A stretch of 64,000 nt of DNA from Roseiarcus sp963758335 (GTDB lineage: Bacteria; Pseudomonadota; Alphaproteobacteria; Rhizobiales; Beijerinckiaceae): assembly GCA_963758335.1 (NCBI GenBank), contig CAVWVF010000006.1, positions 186,001 through 250,000 on the forward strand. The letters are read 5' to 3'. This document shows positions 36,916 to 45,834 of this stretch, piece after piece (position 1 is the stretch's first letter; every line of letters starts with the position of its first letter). Position numbers and translations under genes: made by a program. Below the pieces are notes generated by a model, which worked only from the letters and a program-made list of their open reading frames with translations, made no database searches and was not told the DNA's origin.

Positions 36916-37614
36916 ATGCCGAAAATCGTCACTTATCTGCGGGTCTCGACGGATGGTCAGGGCCGATCTGGTCTCGGGCTCGAAGCGCAACGCGAAGCGC
37001 TGGCGCGGTTCGCAGCCGCCGAGGGGTTTGATCTCGCCAGCGAGTTTGTCGAGGTCGAGACAGGCAAGGGAGCCGATGCGCTTGAGCGCCGGCCGCTGCT
37101 GCGTGAGGCGCTTGACGAAGCGCGGCGGCTGAAGTGCCAGATCGCGGTCGCCAAGCTCGACCGACTGAGCCGCGACGTTCACTTCGTTTCCGGCCTGATG
37201 GCGCATCGCGTGCCCTTCCTCGTCGCCGAGCTCGGGGCAGACGTTGAGCCTTTCACGCTGCACCTTTTCGCGGCCCTCGCCGAGCGTGAGCGCAAGATCA
37301 TCAGCGAGCGCACCAAGGCCGCCCTGGCTGCCGCAAAAGTCCGCGGGATGGTCTTGGGCAATCCAAGGTTGGCTGAGGCGAGAAAAGCCTCCAATGCGTC
37401 GAAGCGGGCTGCCAAAGCCCGGCAAATGGCCAATTTGCGGCCGATCATTGATGAAATCGAGGGCTCTGGAGCCGTGACTTTGCAAGCCATCGCCGACGCC
37501 CTCAACGCCCGAGGTGTTCCAGCGCCGCGTGGTGGGCGATGGCACTCCGGCTCGGTCGCGCGCTTCCGTACGCCGCGGGATGACCATGACCGCATCGCAA
37601 CGCCGGGCGCTTAG
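36916..37614 (+). CDS. Serine recombinase (resolvase/invertase family)
   Basis: 232 residues. The catalytic Ser is in TYLRVSTDGQGRSGLGLEAQ. Arg-rich active-site residues are in AVAKLDRLSRDVHF, helix E in FAALAERERKIISERTKAAL, and a C-terminal helix-turn-helix in GAVTLQAIADALNARGVPAP. The order and length fit a small resolvase, not a large integrase. The usual ending RGGRWH-x-x-x-V is followed by unrelated residues (RTPRDDHDRIATPGA), so the last few codons may be shifted. It could resolve cointegrates or invert DNA. Confidence 0.88.
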   Translation: MPKIVTYLRVSTDGQGRSGLGLEAQREALARFAAAEGFDLASEFVEVETGKGADALERRPLLREALDEARRLKCQIAVAKLDRLSRDVHFVSGLMAHRVPFLVAELGADVEPFTLHLFAALAERERKIISERTKAALAAAKVRGMVLGNPRLAEARKASNASKRAAKARQMANLRPIIDEIEGSGAVTLQAIADALNARGVPAPRGGRWHSGSVARFRTPRDDHDRIATPGA

Positions 37615-37853
37615 CCGGCATGGCAAAGAGTTGCAGCCAGCTCGTATCCGATCCGCAGTTTAAGCGTTGCTTGAAACCCCATGCCCTGCAAACATTTAGA
37701 AACAAATAGAGGCCGCATATGGCGAACCTGCAGAACTGGGTGTCCGAGGCCCGGAGCCACATGAAGGAATTCCAGCCGAGCTGCTGAGGGAGATGGTGGA
37801 ACGCGGAGAACGCCAGTCAGGCGGCGGCTGCCAGAAGCTCGCCGACGCCCGTG

Positions 37854-38192
37854 TCAGCCCGCTTGGTCGCCCTGTGCCTCCCCCTCGCGCGCCGCATGGA
37901 TCGCCAGAAGTATATCTTCAAGCGACCGACCCTGCTGCTCCACGTCGACGCTTTGCCGCGGCTTTCCCCAGCCTCTGTCGAGGAGCATGTTGGCCGCCAC
38001 GAGGCGGTTTGTCTCACTTTTGCTGGTCCGCATGATCATGACGGCCGTTTCGATTGCTTCAACCGAATGCAGACGCGCCAATTCCTGCATTTCGCGCCTG
38101 GCCTCGGACACTCCGCCTGGATTGCCGGAGACGCCGGGCGCGAACTTGCCGTTGATGCGTTGAGGCGGGAGGATTTCGCCACTGATAGCCAT
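37854..38192 (-). CDS. DUF5681-like/small-terminase-like protein
   Basis: ATG at 38192 chosen because INGKFAPGVSGNPGGVSEAR is the usual N-terminal signature of DUF5681 proteins encoded by prophages and integrative elements. The rest is helical with AANMLLDRGWGKPRQSVDVE, also typical. The 112-residue protein ends the minus-strand element block. DUF5681 function is unknown; a DNA-packaging or regulatory role is guesswork. Confidence 0.65.
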   Translation of the reverse strand: MAISGEILPPQRINGKFAPGVSGNPGGVSEARREMQELARLHSVEAIETAVMIMRTSKSETNRLVAANMLLDRGWGKPRQSVDVEQQGRSLEDILLAIHAAREGEAQGDQAG

Positions 38193-38224
38193 CTGCCTTG
38201 AGGTACATTTTCCGCGCGTTTCGA

Positions 38225-38575
38225 TCAAGCGCGCGAATTTACCGCCTCGCCACGCCCAACCAACCCGCGCGTTACAGGAACGCCATTCCGAAGATCGGTG
38301 ACGGTCAGGCGGCCGTCGGCGAGCGCCTGGGTGACGACTCGGCCGCCCGCACGATCCAGTCGGCGGCGGCAGGCCGGGTCTGTAAAAGACTTGCGCCTTG
38401 CCCCCAGTTTCCCGCGGGGTAAAGGGCTGGCCGCACCATTACGCGCGAGCGCGTTACCGATCTGCTCGTGAAAGGTATACTTTCGATGTGCGAACACGCA
38501 GCATCGCGATGCTGTCTCGTAGATCGTCTGCCACCTCTGGGCATTGCCTCGCCCCGCCTGTTTTATTGCCTGTTC
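38225..38575 (-). CDS. Hypothetical protein of the integrative element
   Basis: The frame ending TRGLVGRGEAVNSRA abuts the DUF5681-like gene (TTGA overlap) and is colinear with it. Readable parts are GGRVVTQALADGRLTVTDLR and VFAHRKYTFHEQIGNALARN. The frame is open further upstream into the palindromic region, so the start is uncertain. No family recognised. Confidence 0.35.
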   Translation of the reverse strand, partial: EQAIKQAGRGNAQRWQTIYETASRCCVFAHRKYTFHEQIGNALARNGAASPLPRGKLGARRKSFTDPACRRRLDRAGGRVVTQALADGRLTVTDLRNGVPVTRGLVGRGEAVNSRA

Positions 38576-38805
38576 GCGCATGTCGCGGCCGCGACTTTCT
38601 TGCACAAGAACGTGACGAGCCTCGCCCTCTGCTCGAGAGGGAGCCACCAAACGAGAGGCTCGATGACCGGTTGCCCGAGTGCAAAGCCGCGCCAGCTGTC
38701 GACGTCCGCTTGGCGGCTGGCGAACGAGCCTTTCATGCGAGAGGGTCGGAACCCTCTTTGTCGCGTGCCCTCTCGGCCGTTCTAAATTGATGACGCTCGG
38801 CAATA

Positions 38806-38905
38806 TCGGCCACAGCGGCCACAAACGGCAACTTTGTGGACCGTATGGCGGCCACACACACCACAAGGGCCCTATAGGGCCCAGTGGGTGTGGCTGCTGT
38901 GGCTT
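38806..38905. repeat. Iteron-like cluster around a 16-bp perfect palindrome
   Basis: GGGCCCTATAGGGCCC at 38867-38882 is a perfect palindrome. To its left lie three CGGCCACA units (38810-38860). To its right lie GGTGTGGC and CTGTGGCT, so the motifs point toward the centre from both sides. Candidate origin, operator or partition site of the element; it lies just after the RepA-like gene. Confidence 0.55.
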
Positions 38906-38939
38906 TCCCGTTTCTCGTGACGTCGTCATATCGAGCGGT

Positions 38940-40304
38940 TCATTTCGAGGTTGCGGACCAGAAGAATGTAGCCGCGCCTTCCGCCGTTTCGATCTCGCGA
39001 GCCGTCATCAGGCTAGCGGAGACCGCACCTTTCTCGCATCTCCTGAACGCCTCTCCCTTCGCTTTGACGTTATCTGCCGGGTAAGCCTTCAGGAACTCGC
39101 GCCGCACCGTATCCCGCTCGACGGCGAGAACTTCGGGCCCGTCAGCGAATGGGTGAATCTTCTTGCCCGACGACGCGACCGCATAGTCGAGCGCCCTCTT
39201 GAAGATGATGAGCGACTTCGGCCAGCGTTTTTTCTCCTTGGCTGGCGCCGAGACTCCGGCTTGCGTTGTGATCTGCTCGCACCAGTCGACAACGAGTGTT
39301 GTTATCGCGTCGTATCCCGCATTTTCGCGCACGGTGACTGTGCGCGTCTGGAACGGGATTTCCTGTCCCGTCGGCGCTCCGCGGACTTTGCGGATCGCGA
39401 GGCGTGGATTGCTTACGTTGCCAGCGAGGTCCCGCTCGGCGAGTAGCGCAAGCACGGCGTCGACGGCGGCTTCCTTAACCGAGGAATTGCGTGTCCCGGT
39501 CGTCACGTCCTTGCCGAAGTGATCGACTGCCAGGACGAGCGCGTCGGCTTCCGTGGCCACCTTTGTTAGGATGTCCATGACGCGCTGATTTTCTGAGGAA
39601 TCGTTTGCATCCTTGAAGCCTGCGGCGGGCATGAGCGTGTCGATGACGATAAGCGCAAGCGGTAGGCCGAATCGCTCCCGCATGCCTCTTGCCGCTGCGG
39701 ACACCATCGCCCGAAGCTCGGCCAGAGCGTCGTCCGCCGTCAGCCGCGGACAAGCTTCAGCCCAGGCGAACGGCATGCGCGTCGGGTCGACGGGTTTGAC
39801 CTCGTCGCGGCTGTCTCCTGGCGTTGCTTTCGCCACTTTTTCGCTCGCGATGCCTTCGAGACGCACGCGAACCTCGTCTTGGCCTTCGGCTGCTATGAAG
39901 AGCACACCGCCCTGCCTATGAACCGCATGGCCGGCGAACAGCGACCTGGTCATGACCGAACAGCATAAGTCGAGAGCCACGAACGTCTTGAATGTTCCCC
40001 ATTGTCCCGCGAGCACCGCTTTCCCTTTCTTGGGAAGCATCTTGTCGACCAGCCACTCCTTCAGCGGGGCGTCATCGGCCTCGCCGTGCCATTTCAGCTC
40101 GTACCCGTCGGGTGGGGTTAGGGCCTTATCCACAGGCTGCGAACCGACGCGGGCCTCGAATTCGCCAGGCGTCCGATCGTGAAGCTCGTCGCCGCGGGCT
40201 TTGCCATTGCCCCTATCCGCTTGAGCGCGTTCGGCCTTCGACTTGACCGACGGAGGGGGGAGCTGACGCACGCCAATTTTTTGGAGCAATTCCTCGGGCG
40301 ACAT
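38940..40304 (-). CDS. RepA/DnaB-type AAA ATPase of an integrative element
   Basis: ATG at 40304 overlaps the primase stop (TGATG). The protein has an N-terminal linker, Walker A LAGQWGTFKTFVALDL, an acidic motif FIAAEGQDEV, Walker B LALIVIDTLMPAAG and the sensor region LVLAVDHFGKD. The C-terminal domain is winged-helix-like (LAVERDTVRREFLKAYPADN). This is the RepA-like hexameric helicase architecture of plasmids and phages. With the upstream primase it would form the element's replication initiation module. About 454 residues, uninterrupted. Confidence 0.8.
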   Translation of the reverse strand: MSPEELLQKIGVRQLPPPSVKSKAERAQADRGNGKARGDELHDRTPGEFEARVGSQPVDKALTPPDGYELKWHGEADDAPLKEWLVDKMLPKKGKAVLAGQWGTFKTFVALDLCCSVMTRSLFAGHAVHRQGGVLFIAAEGQDEVRVRLEGIASEKVAKATPGDSRDEVKPVDPTRMPFAWAEACPRLTADDALAELRAMVSAAARGMRERFGLPLALIVIDTLMPAAGFKDANDSSENQRVMDILTKVATEADALVLAVDHFGKDVTTGTRNSSVKEAAVDAVLALLAERDLAGNVSNPRLAIRKVRGAPTGQEIPFQTRTVTVRENAGYDAITTLVVDWCEQITTQAGVSAPAKEKKRWPKSLIIFKRALDYAVASSGKKIHPFADGPEVLAVERDTVRREFLKAYPADNVKAKGEAFRRCEKGAVSASLMTAREIETAEGAATFFWSATSK

Positions 40305-41237
40305 CAGCGCGAAACCTCGCGCCAAACATCGTTCAGGTCTCCCGGCCGATCGGCGATGAAGATGCGTGTTTCGCGCCCCGAGCAACGCCAGGCATCCTCG
40401 ACTTCGCGAGCTGCCCTCTCGCCGGCTCCTTTCGCGTCGTGATCGGCGACGATCGTCAGACAGTCGATGCCAGGCAGTACTGGGAATTTCTTCATCGTCT
40501 CGGTCGAGCCCGTCGCCCTCGTCGGGCGCAGCCCGACTGCCATCGCGGTCAAAGCGGTTTCGAGCCCTTCGGCGAGATGCAGACCGGAGAGCACGTCTTC
40601 ATCGGGCGTCAGCCGGACGATTCCAGATGGCGAGCCCAATGTTTTGGCCTTGCCAACCTTGCTCAAGTCGTCATCGACGTATGTGCGGGAGATCGCGCCA
40701 GTCGGCCTGGCCGTGATCGGATCGGTCATGACGCCGACGATGCAGCCAAGACGTCGGCCGTGCATGGCGTGACCGAGCTCGTTGAAGAAAACCGCCGGAT
40801 GCCAGCCAATTGCGTCAGTTCGTTCAAGGACGTCGGCAATTGCATCCGTGTCGATGCGGCGAGTTTCGCGGAGGTAGCGCTCGCCGTGAGTGCCGCGAAC
40901 GGGTTGCATTTCCCGGACATAGGTGGCGGCAATGGCAAGGCCGCGCGCCCTCGGTTCGTCATCCTCCGGGCACGAACTCCGGGGACCGCCTGCGCGCTTC
41001 TGTGTGCCGACGCGGGCCGTTGTCGCGGGGCAGTCCCAAGCACTCGCGCACATAGTCCCGGCATTCGTGCCAAGGGTCTCCAGCGAAGGAATGCGTTACG
41101 AATCCATCCGGCAATGAAGTACACAGCTTAACGCTCAGGCTCCGGTCCTTTGGGCTGTGGCCCGGGCCCGGCGCGACGACCTGTCCACCGACGATCTCGC
41201 CGCCGAGCACCCGAGCTATTGCGCGGAGGCCGCTCAT
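40304..41237 (-). pseudogene. Toprim-domain primase, one frameshift
   Basis: The N-terminal frame (41237-40959) has RVLGGEIVGGQVVAPGPGHS and KDRSLSVKLCTSLPDGF, typical of phage/element primases. After RRRSPEFV a one-base shift near 40970 leads to PEDDEPRARGLAIAATYVRE and the Toprim core: LAEGLETALTAMAVGLRP (Glu) and CLTIVADHDAKGAGERAA (Asp-x-Asp). No zinc-finger cysteines are visible. Overlaps at both ends (ATGA with the upstream gene, TGATG with the RepA-like gene) show a coupled operon. It would prime replication if the frameshift is an error. Confidence 0.75.
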
Positions 41238-41893
41238 CGGTCGCCCCCGAGGAAGTTCTCGACCGAGGCCCAGTTTCCCGACGCCGCCTCAAGCAAGGCT
41301 CGATTGGCCGCCTCCTCATCCCTAGCTGCATTCCAGGCGTCGACGTCGATCATTCCCTCGACTTCGCGGCGGATCAGTTCGGCGATGACGGCCGGGTCAA
41401 GGGCGTCGAGTTCCCAGCATTCCACCCCAAATTTCTCGGCGTCCGAATTGTTGCCCCGACAGGCGAAATAGGGCACGCGATAATCGTCGCAGACTCGCTC
41501 GATCACGCCGAGCAGCGCGTCTTTTTCGATCCAAACTTCGAGTCGGAAATCCTGGCCTAGCCACAGGTCTTCGCGGTATTGTTCCGCGGCCGCCGCCACG
41601 AGCCCCGCCGGACTGTCCCATGAAGGGTGGTCGCGCATGTTGCGGGTGCGGTCCTCGATCGCCTCCCAATCGATCAGCCCAGCCCGTCGACCGTTCTTGA
41701 TGACGTCGCCGAGCCGCTTGTATTCAGACTGCTTGTTGTCGATCAGCGAACGGGCGACGAATTGATAGTAGAGTTGGCGCAGCGTCAGGGTGAAACCACG
41801 CGCTTGATATTCGGCGATGATTGAGTTGGCGTGATCGATCATCGCGGCGGTCTTCGCCTGGAAGTGCCGCGCCTCGAATGATTCAAGAGTCAC
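41234..41893 (-). CDS. Phage-type Toprim/Spo11-like protein with an internal deletion
   Basis: LTLRQLYYQFVARSLIDNKQ, DWEAIEDRTRNMRDHPSWDS and LEVWIEKDALLGVIERVCDD followed by VPYFACRGNNSDAE match a family common in phages and mobile elements. In relatives a Toprim-like section with an LGDHDPxG motif follows before WELDALDPAVIAELI. Here RGNNSDAE is joined directly to KFGVECWELDALDP, so about 75 residues are missing in frame. The metal-binding Asp residues are therefore absent. 219 residues. Stop overlaps the next start (ATGA). Confidence 0.6.
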   Translation of the reverse strand: MTLESFEARHFQAKTAAMIDHANSIIAEYQARGFTLTLRQLYYQFVARSLIDNKQSEYKRLGDVIKNGRRAGLIDWEAIEDRTRNMRDHPSWDSPAGLVAAAAEQYREDLWLGQDFRLEVWIEKDALLGVIERVCDDYRVPYFACRGNNSDAEKFGVECWELDALDPAVIAELIRREVEGMIDVDAWNAARDEEAANRALLEAASGNWASVENFLGGDR

Positions 41894-42417
41894 AGGCCGC
41901 CCCCGCCATTGAGAATGCGCTCCGTGCCGCAGCGCGCCAGCAAGGCGGCCTCAGCACGGCCGTGATGTTTCTTCCGGCCGAAAAGGTCGGAACGGGTCGG
42001 CCAGACGCGGAGCGCCAACGCCCGGCTCTTCTCCTTGTCGCCGTCCAGGCCGAAGTGCCGCTTCCATTTGGAAGGCGTCACGAGGTGGAGGGGAATACGG
42101 GTCGCCGCGATGACGCCGCGGACCATGCCGAAGCCGCATCCGAACTTGAACACGCTGGCCACGCCTTGATGCGGCCTCGAAGAGACAAGCTCGACGATTG
42201 CGATCTCGGGCCGCATCTGCGCAATGCAGGCGGCGAGCGTCGCGGCGTCGATATCGCCGCCGGCGACGGGCATGTCGTAGACCGTCAGTCGATCGAAGCT
42301 CGGGAAGTAGAAGCCGAGCGCCCCGGACAAGCCCGGATCGGCGCTGACGATGCAGATTTGCGATAGGAAGGCGGATGCGCTATTTTGTGTGTCCGAGATA
42401 TTTGAGTTCGCCTTCAT
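41890..42417 (-). CDS. RuvC-like (RNase H fold) Holliday junction nuclease of phage type
   Basis: ATG at 42417. The first Asp is in CIVSADPGLSGALGFYF, a Glu in EIAIVELVSSRPHQGVASVF, and then FKFGCGFGMVRGVIAA and the conserved P-S-K-W-K segment VTPSKWKRHFGLDGDKEKSR. The last acidic motif normally reads DHGRA(D/E)A; here it is HHGRAEAALLA, so one Asp is His. The stop overlaps the next start. It would resolve recombination or replication intermediates of the element. Confidence 0.75.
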   Translation of the reverse strand: MKANSNISDTQNSASAFLSQICIVSADPGLSGALGFYFPSFDRLTVYDMPVAGGDIDAATLAACIAQMRPEIAIVELVSSRPHQGVASVFKFGCGFGMVRGVIAATRIPLHLVTPSKWKRHFGLDGDKEKSRALALRVWPTRSDLFGRKKHHGRAEAALLARCGTERILNGGGGL

Positions 42418-42418
42418 G

Positions 42419-42452
42419 GCCCGGTCATCGCAAGCGATCGGGCTTATTTTTT
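42419..42452 (+). terminator. Intrinsic terminator on the plus strand
   Basis: GCCCG (42419-42423) pairs with CGGGC (42439-42443) and ATCGC with GCGAT, leaving a three-base bulge, followed by TTATTTTTT. On the minus strand it sits in the 35 bases between the excisionase stop and the nuclease start, where the hairpin could also affect initiation. Confidence 0.6.
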
Positions 42453-42715
42453 CAGCCACCTCGCGCCGCCACGCTGTTGGGGGTCGCGGGCTGACGGGGC
42501 GCATCTGAGGTTGACCGTTGGGGCGGGCCAAGACGTGAAATCGCCCAGTCGTCCAAGTCGGTGGTGACGTAGACTGGGAAGCGCCCCGATTTTCTGTAGC
42601 GCGGACCACCACCAATGCAGGCGAGTTTGGCTAAAGTGGCCGCCGAGCCGTGACCGAATCTCGATCGAAGGTATTCAGCCGCCTGCTTGCGGCGCAGAAA
42701 CTGTTCGTGGAGCAT
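42452..42715 (-). CDS. Excisionase-type DNA-binding protein
   Basis: 87 residues: FLRRKQAAEYLRSRFGHGSA then PRYRKSGRFPVYVTTDLDDW is the winged-helix fold of MerR/AlpA-like excisionases and plasmid regulators. Near the tyrosine integrase it probably sets the direction of recombination and may regulate the operon below. The C-terminal 20 residues are disordered. Confidence 0.7.
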   Translation of the reverse strand: MLHEQFLRRKQAAEYLRSRFGHGSAATLAKLACIGGGPRYRKSGRFPVYVTTDLDDWAISRLGPPQRSTSDAPRQPATPNSVAARGG

Positions 42716-42763
42716 GAGCTATCCTCGGCTTGCGTGGGATAGCGCGATGTAGACCCCGGTTTC

Positions 42764-43420
42764 TCAGCTTTTCACGGACGCCGGATTTTCCTTTTTTTGG
42801 TGGAGGACGATATCGAGAACCGCGCCATGCAGCGGGCGCGGGCGGCCGATCAACGCCAGCATTTCCTCAAGCCACTCTGCGAAGCGGAATTCCTTCAACT
42901 CTTGGATCCGATCCACTGTCGATTGAGCGGCCGTGCGACCCGTCACTTCCTCCCATAGGGGCGTAAGAACGTAAACCAGTCGAAACAGGGCGGGGTCACG
43001 CCAAGGTCCAGAGTCGGGCGCAAGCTCTTCGATGTCGATTTCAGCAATCCGTTTCGCAACCTCCATCGATCTGGCGGGAGTGGCGTGCACGGCGTACACG
43101 GCCCGCAATTCTCCCTTAAATCCTAGCCAGTCTAGATCGGCGGTCCAAAGTGATTGGCGAACGATTTTTTCTGCGTTCTTGTCCGTTTCCAGCCGTTCGA
43201 GGAGTTTGTCCGCCCAGTGCAAGTCCCCCTCGCTCGCATAGCGGCGCGCGGCAGTCCTGATACGGTGAAGGCTTTCGCGCAGTTCCGTCGCGGTTGGGTG
43301 CGCTTGCGCTGCGTCGATTCGATACCGCTTAAACGCTTGGCGAAGCGTTTTGCGACACTTCTTGATCGCAGTGACGTCATGCCTCGGCTTTGGCGTTTTC
43401 GAGGATTGGTGCAACCTCAT
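42764..43420 (-). CDS. Hypothetical helical protein of the integrative element
   Basis: ATG at 43420 (MRLHQSSKTPKPRHDVTA) chosen because the longer frame overlaps low-quality sequence near the integrase. The protein is about 218 residues, almost all helical (CRKTLRQAFKRYRIDAAQAH, ELRESLHRIRTAARRYASEG, LVYVLTPLWEEVTGRTAAQS). No motif is recognised. It lies between integrase and excisionase genes in the same direction, so a role in mobility or immunity is possible. Confidence 0.5.
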   Translation of the reverse strand: MRLHQSSKTPKPRHDVTAIKKCRKTLRQAFKRYRIDAAQAHPTATELRESLHRIRTAARRYASEGDLHWADKLLERLETDKNAEKIVRQSLWTADLDWLGFKGELRAVYAVHATPARSMEVAKRIAEIDIEELAPDSGPWRDPALFRLVYVLTPLWEEVTGRTAAQSTVDRIQELKEFRFAEWLEEMLALIGRPRPLHGAVLDIVLHQKKENPASVKS

Positions 43421-43519
43421 GGATCGCACGCTGACCCCATAGTGCAGTGGCCCGGTCCAGACCGGCCGTCCTGCAATCGCTCCTAGCTTGCCGGCGGGCA
43501 TTCTTGCCCTCCAACTGCC

Positions 43520-44812
43520 CTATTTGCCAGCCACTGGTCTGGATGGCTTCAATTCGACGACTTCGCCGCCCTTGCGCTCCCCCATCGCGGCGGCGATCGT
43601 AGAGCCAATCGTGTCGACGGCGCGACGCATCGGATCGGCGTCCAAGTGCGCATAACGATGGGTTGTCGCGGCTTGCGTGTGGCCCAGCAACTTGCCGATG
43701 ATCGGCAGGCCCAAAGACGCGCCCGCGCCGACGCTCGCAAAGGAATGGCGCAAGTCGTGAATGCGGACGCCTTTGAGGCCGGCGGTACGCCGAACCCGCT
43801 CCCAAGGCCCTTTGAGGTCCGCGCGCGGCGCGCCGTCCTTCGCGCCGGCGATGATGTACGGGTTGCTCTCGATGCGCGGCAGAGAGGCCAAGACCGCTTG
43901 CGCCGCGGCGCTCAGATAAATCGGCTTCTTGCCCGTCTTTGAGCGCGGCAGAAAGATGACGCCGCGCCCGAGGTCCACTTGCGACCATTGCGCGTCGAGA
44001 ATTTCGCGCAGCCGCGCGCCAGTGAGAAGCAGAAGGCGAATCGCCGCCACCGCGAACGGATCGAGCTTCACGCGGCGATGATCGGGCTTCGGCGCGTGCT
44101 TGGCGGTCGGCTTGGTTTCGTCAACCGAATAGGGAAGCCCGATCGTTTCGCCTTCGCGCAGCGCGTCGCCGAGCCGGGCTAGTTCCTCCGTCTTCAGGAA
44201 GCGCTCGCGGCCGTGCTCCGGGTAGCGCTCGATTCCCTTGGCGGGGTTAGCCGCGGCTGTAACCTCGTCACGCCGGGCGGCCCAATTCCAGATCGCGGAA
44301 ACGACGCTCAAGGCGTGGTTGGCAGCGCGCGGGGTTTCCGACATTGCGGCGTGGAGCTTGATTAGGTCGGCCCGGCGAACGTCGACGACGCGCTTCGAGC
44401 CGACGACGGGGTAAATGCGATTTGTCAACAAGCGCTCGTATTCTTCGGCCGTGCGGCTCTCGCGCTTCGCCCGGACATGAAGGCGCAACCAGTCTTCCGC
44501 CACGGATTTGAACGTGCGAATCTCGCGCGCGGCTCGGCGCTCGGCGATCGGATCAATGCCTTTCTCGACGGCGCCCAAGAGCTTCTTCGCTTCCGCCCTC
44601 GCCTCGTCCGGCGTGAGCCTGCCATGCTCACCGATGGCGACGCGACGCGAGCGGCCGTCCTTGCGGTATTGCGCCACATAGACCTTCTTGCCGCTCGGGA
44701 AGGCGCATACGCCGAACCCCGCGAGCGCACGATCCCACTTGAACTCGCGGTCTTTCCCGGCCGGACAACGAAGGTCTTCAACCGCATTTTTGGTGATCCG
44801 TACGTTGCGCAT
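43520..44812 (-). CDS. Tyrosine integrase (P4-like, DUF4102 N-terminus)
   Basis: 430 residues. The N-terminal DUF4102/arm-binding domain has AGFGVCAFPSGKKVYVAQYR and IGEHGRLTPDEARAEAKKLL. The catalytic domain carries Arg in LLLTGARLREILDAQW, His-x-x-Arg in RIHDLRHSFASVG, His in IGKLLGHTQAATTHRYAHLD and Tyr in HRYAH. All residues of the active site are present. The start faces a tRNA fragment 160 bp away, the standard arrangement for integrases that use tRNA genes. It should catalyse integration and excision of the element to its left. Confidence 0.9.
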   Translation of the reverse strand: MRNVRITKNAVEDLRCPAGKDREFKWDRALAGFGVCAFPSGKKVYVAQYRKDGRSRRVAIGEHGRLTPDEARAEAKKLLGAVEKGIDPIAERRAAREIRTFKSVAEDWLRLHVRAKRESRTAEEYERLLTNRIYPVVGSKRVVDVRRADLIKLHAAMSETPRAANHALSVVSAIWNWAARRDEVTAAANPAKGIERYPEHGRERFLKTEELARLGDALREGETIGLPYSVDETKPTAKHAPKPDHRRVKLDPFAVAAIRLLLLTGARLREILDAQWSQVDLGRGVIFLPRSKTGKKPIYLSAAAQAVLASLPRIESNPYIIAGAKDGAPRADLKGPWERVRRTAGLKGVRIHDLRHSFASVGAGASLGLPIIGKLLGHTQAATTHRYAHLDADPMRRAVDTIGSTIAAAMGERKGGEVVELKPSRPVAGK

Positions 44813-44970
44813 CTCCCCTCCCCAAAAATTTCTGCGGTAAGCGCTCGGTAAGCAGAATTGAGCTAACGCCAGCGCTTACCGGAAAGCAAGGGAAAACGAG
44901 ACGGCCAGCAGGACAAGTCAATTCCAGCCGATCGGAAATTGTGGGTAAGCGGCCGAAAACCCATGCCACG

Positions 44971-45018
44971 AGACTACGAATCTGGGGGCCGGGAGTTCGA
45001 ATCTCTCCGGGCGCGCCA
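44971..45018 (+). other. 3' tRNA fragment: probable attachment site of the integrative element
   Basis: The sequence from the anticodon arm to CCA is present: an anticodon loop CTACGAA (ACG, read as tRNA-Arg) with AGA/TCT stem, a T arm GGGAG-TTCGAAT-CTCTC, the acceptor strand CGGGCGC, a discriminator and GCCA. No D arm or 5' acceptor strand (GCGCCCG) precedes it, so it is not a working tRNA gene. Integrases that target tRNAs leave such 3' duplicates at one end, and the integrase gene lies next to it. The intact tRNA should mark the other end and is not in the window. Confidence 0.7.
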
Positions 45019-45493
45019 CTTAACCGAATGTAAGAAAAGCACTTTTTAACTCAGCGCTAGGATGCCCAAACGTCTCTTTTGGTCGTGCGGACCGACAGCG
45101 GACCCGCCGGGATTGCCTCGGGCGTGCACCGAATCCGCTCGCCTACCGGTGCCTGGACTCTTTGAGCCTTACCCATCGCTAGCTCGTCGAAGACTCACCC
45201 CGTCGATCCGGTCCCCTCGCCGCTCGCCGCGCGGGCCTCGCTCGCTGTGGTAAGAATACAATCTTGGGGCGGAAACCGAATCGGAAACGATAGGCGGACG
45301 AAGGCTAGGGGGGACTTCCGCTTCGCTCAGCTTTGGCCAGAAGCGCTCTCCAAAAATTCGTGCTGCTGAAAAACCTTTACTTTACTTGGTTGTATTATCG
45401 GTTTGTTCGCATTTTGCGTAGCGCAAGCCAGGCGGGCGAGATCCCTCGCGAAGCCGAATCATTCAAAGTATCCCGCCATTCAGGGAGCCGACA
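45019..45493. other. Gap between attachment site and parB-like gene
   Basis: No gene supported. The last 120 bases, with A/T-rich stretches such as TTTACTTTACTTGGTTGTAT, probably hold the promoter of the ParB-like gene. Confidence 0.4.
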
Positions 45494-45834
45494 ATGAACT
45501 TGACGCCAATTTACAACCCGCCTGAGCGGCCCAACCCTCACCCCATCTGCCTCCTAATGCCGTCGGCGGACGAGGACGAATTGCAGAACCTTACTGATGA
45601 CATTCGCGCACACGGTTTGCTTGATCCCATTGTGCTTTTCGAGAAGCGGATACTCGACGGACGCAACCGGGCCGCCGCTTGCGAAAGCGCGAGCGTAGCG
45701 CCGCGCTACGTTGATTTTGAGGGCACTAGGGAAGAAGCCTTGATGTTTGTGGTTTCCCACAACCTCAAGCGGCGTCACCTGACCAAGCAGGCCATTGCCG
45801 ACACGTTGGTTGAGGCCGAGGATTTCAACTTGCA

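Noticed and set aside
44941..45020. Complete tRNA gene
   Set aside because: No D arm and no 5' acceptor strand; only the 3' part is present.
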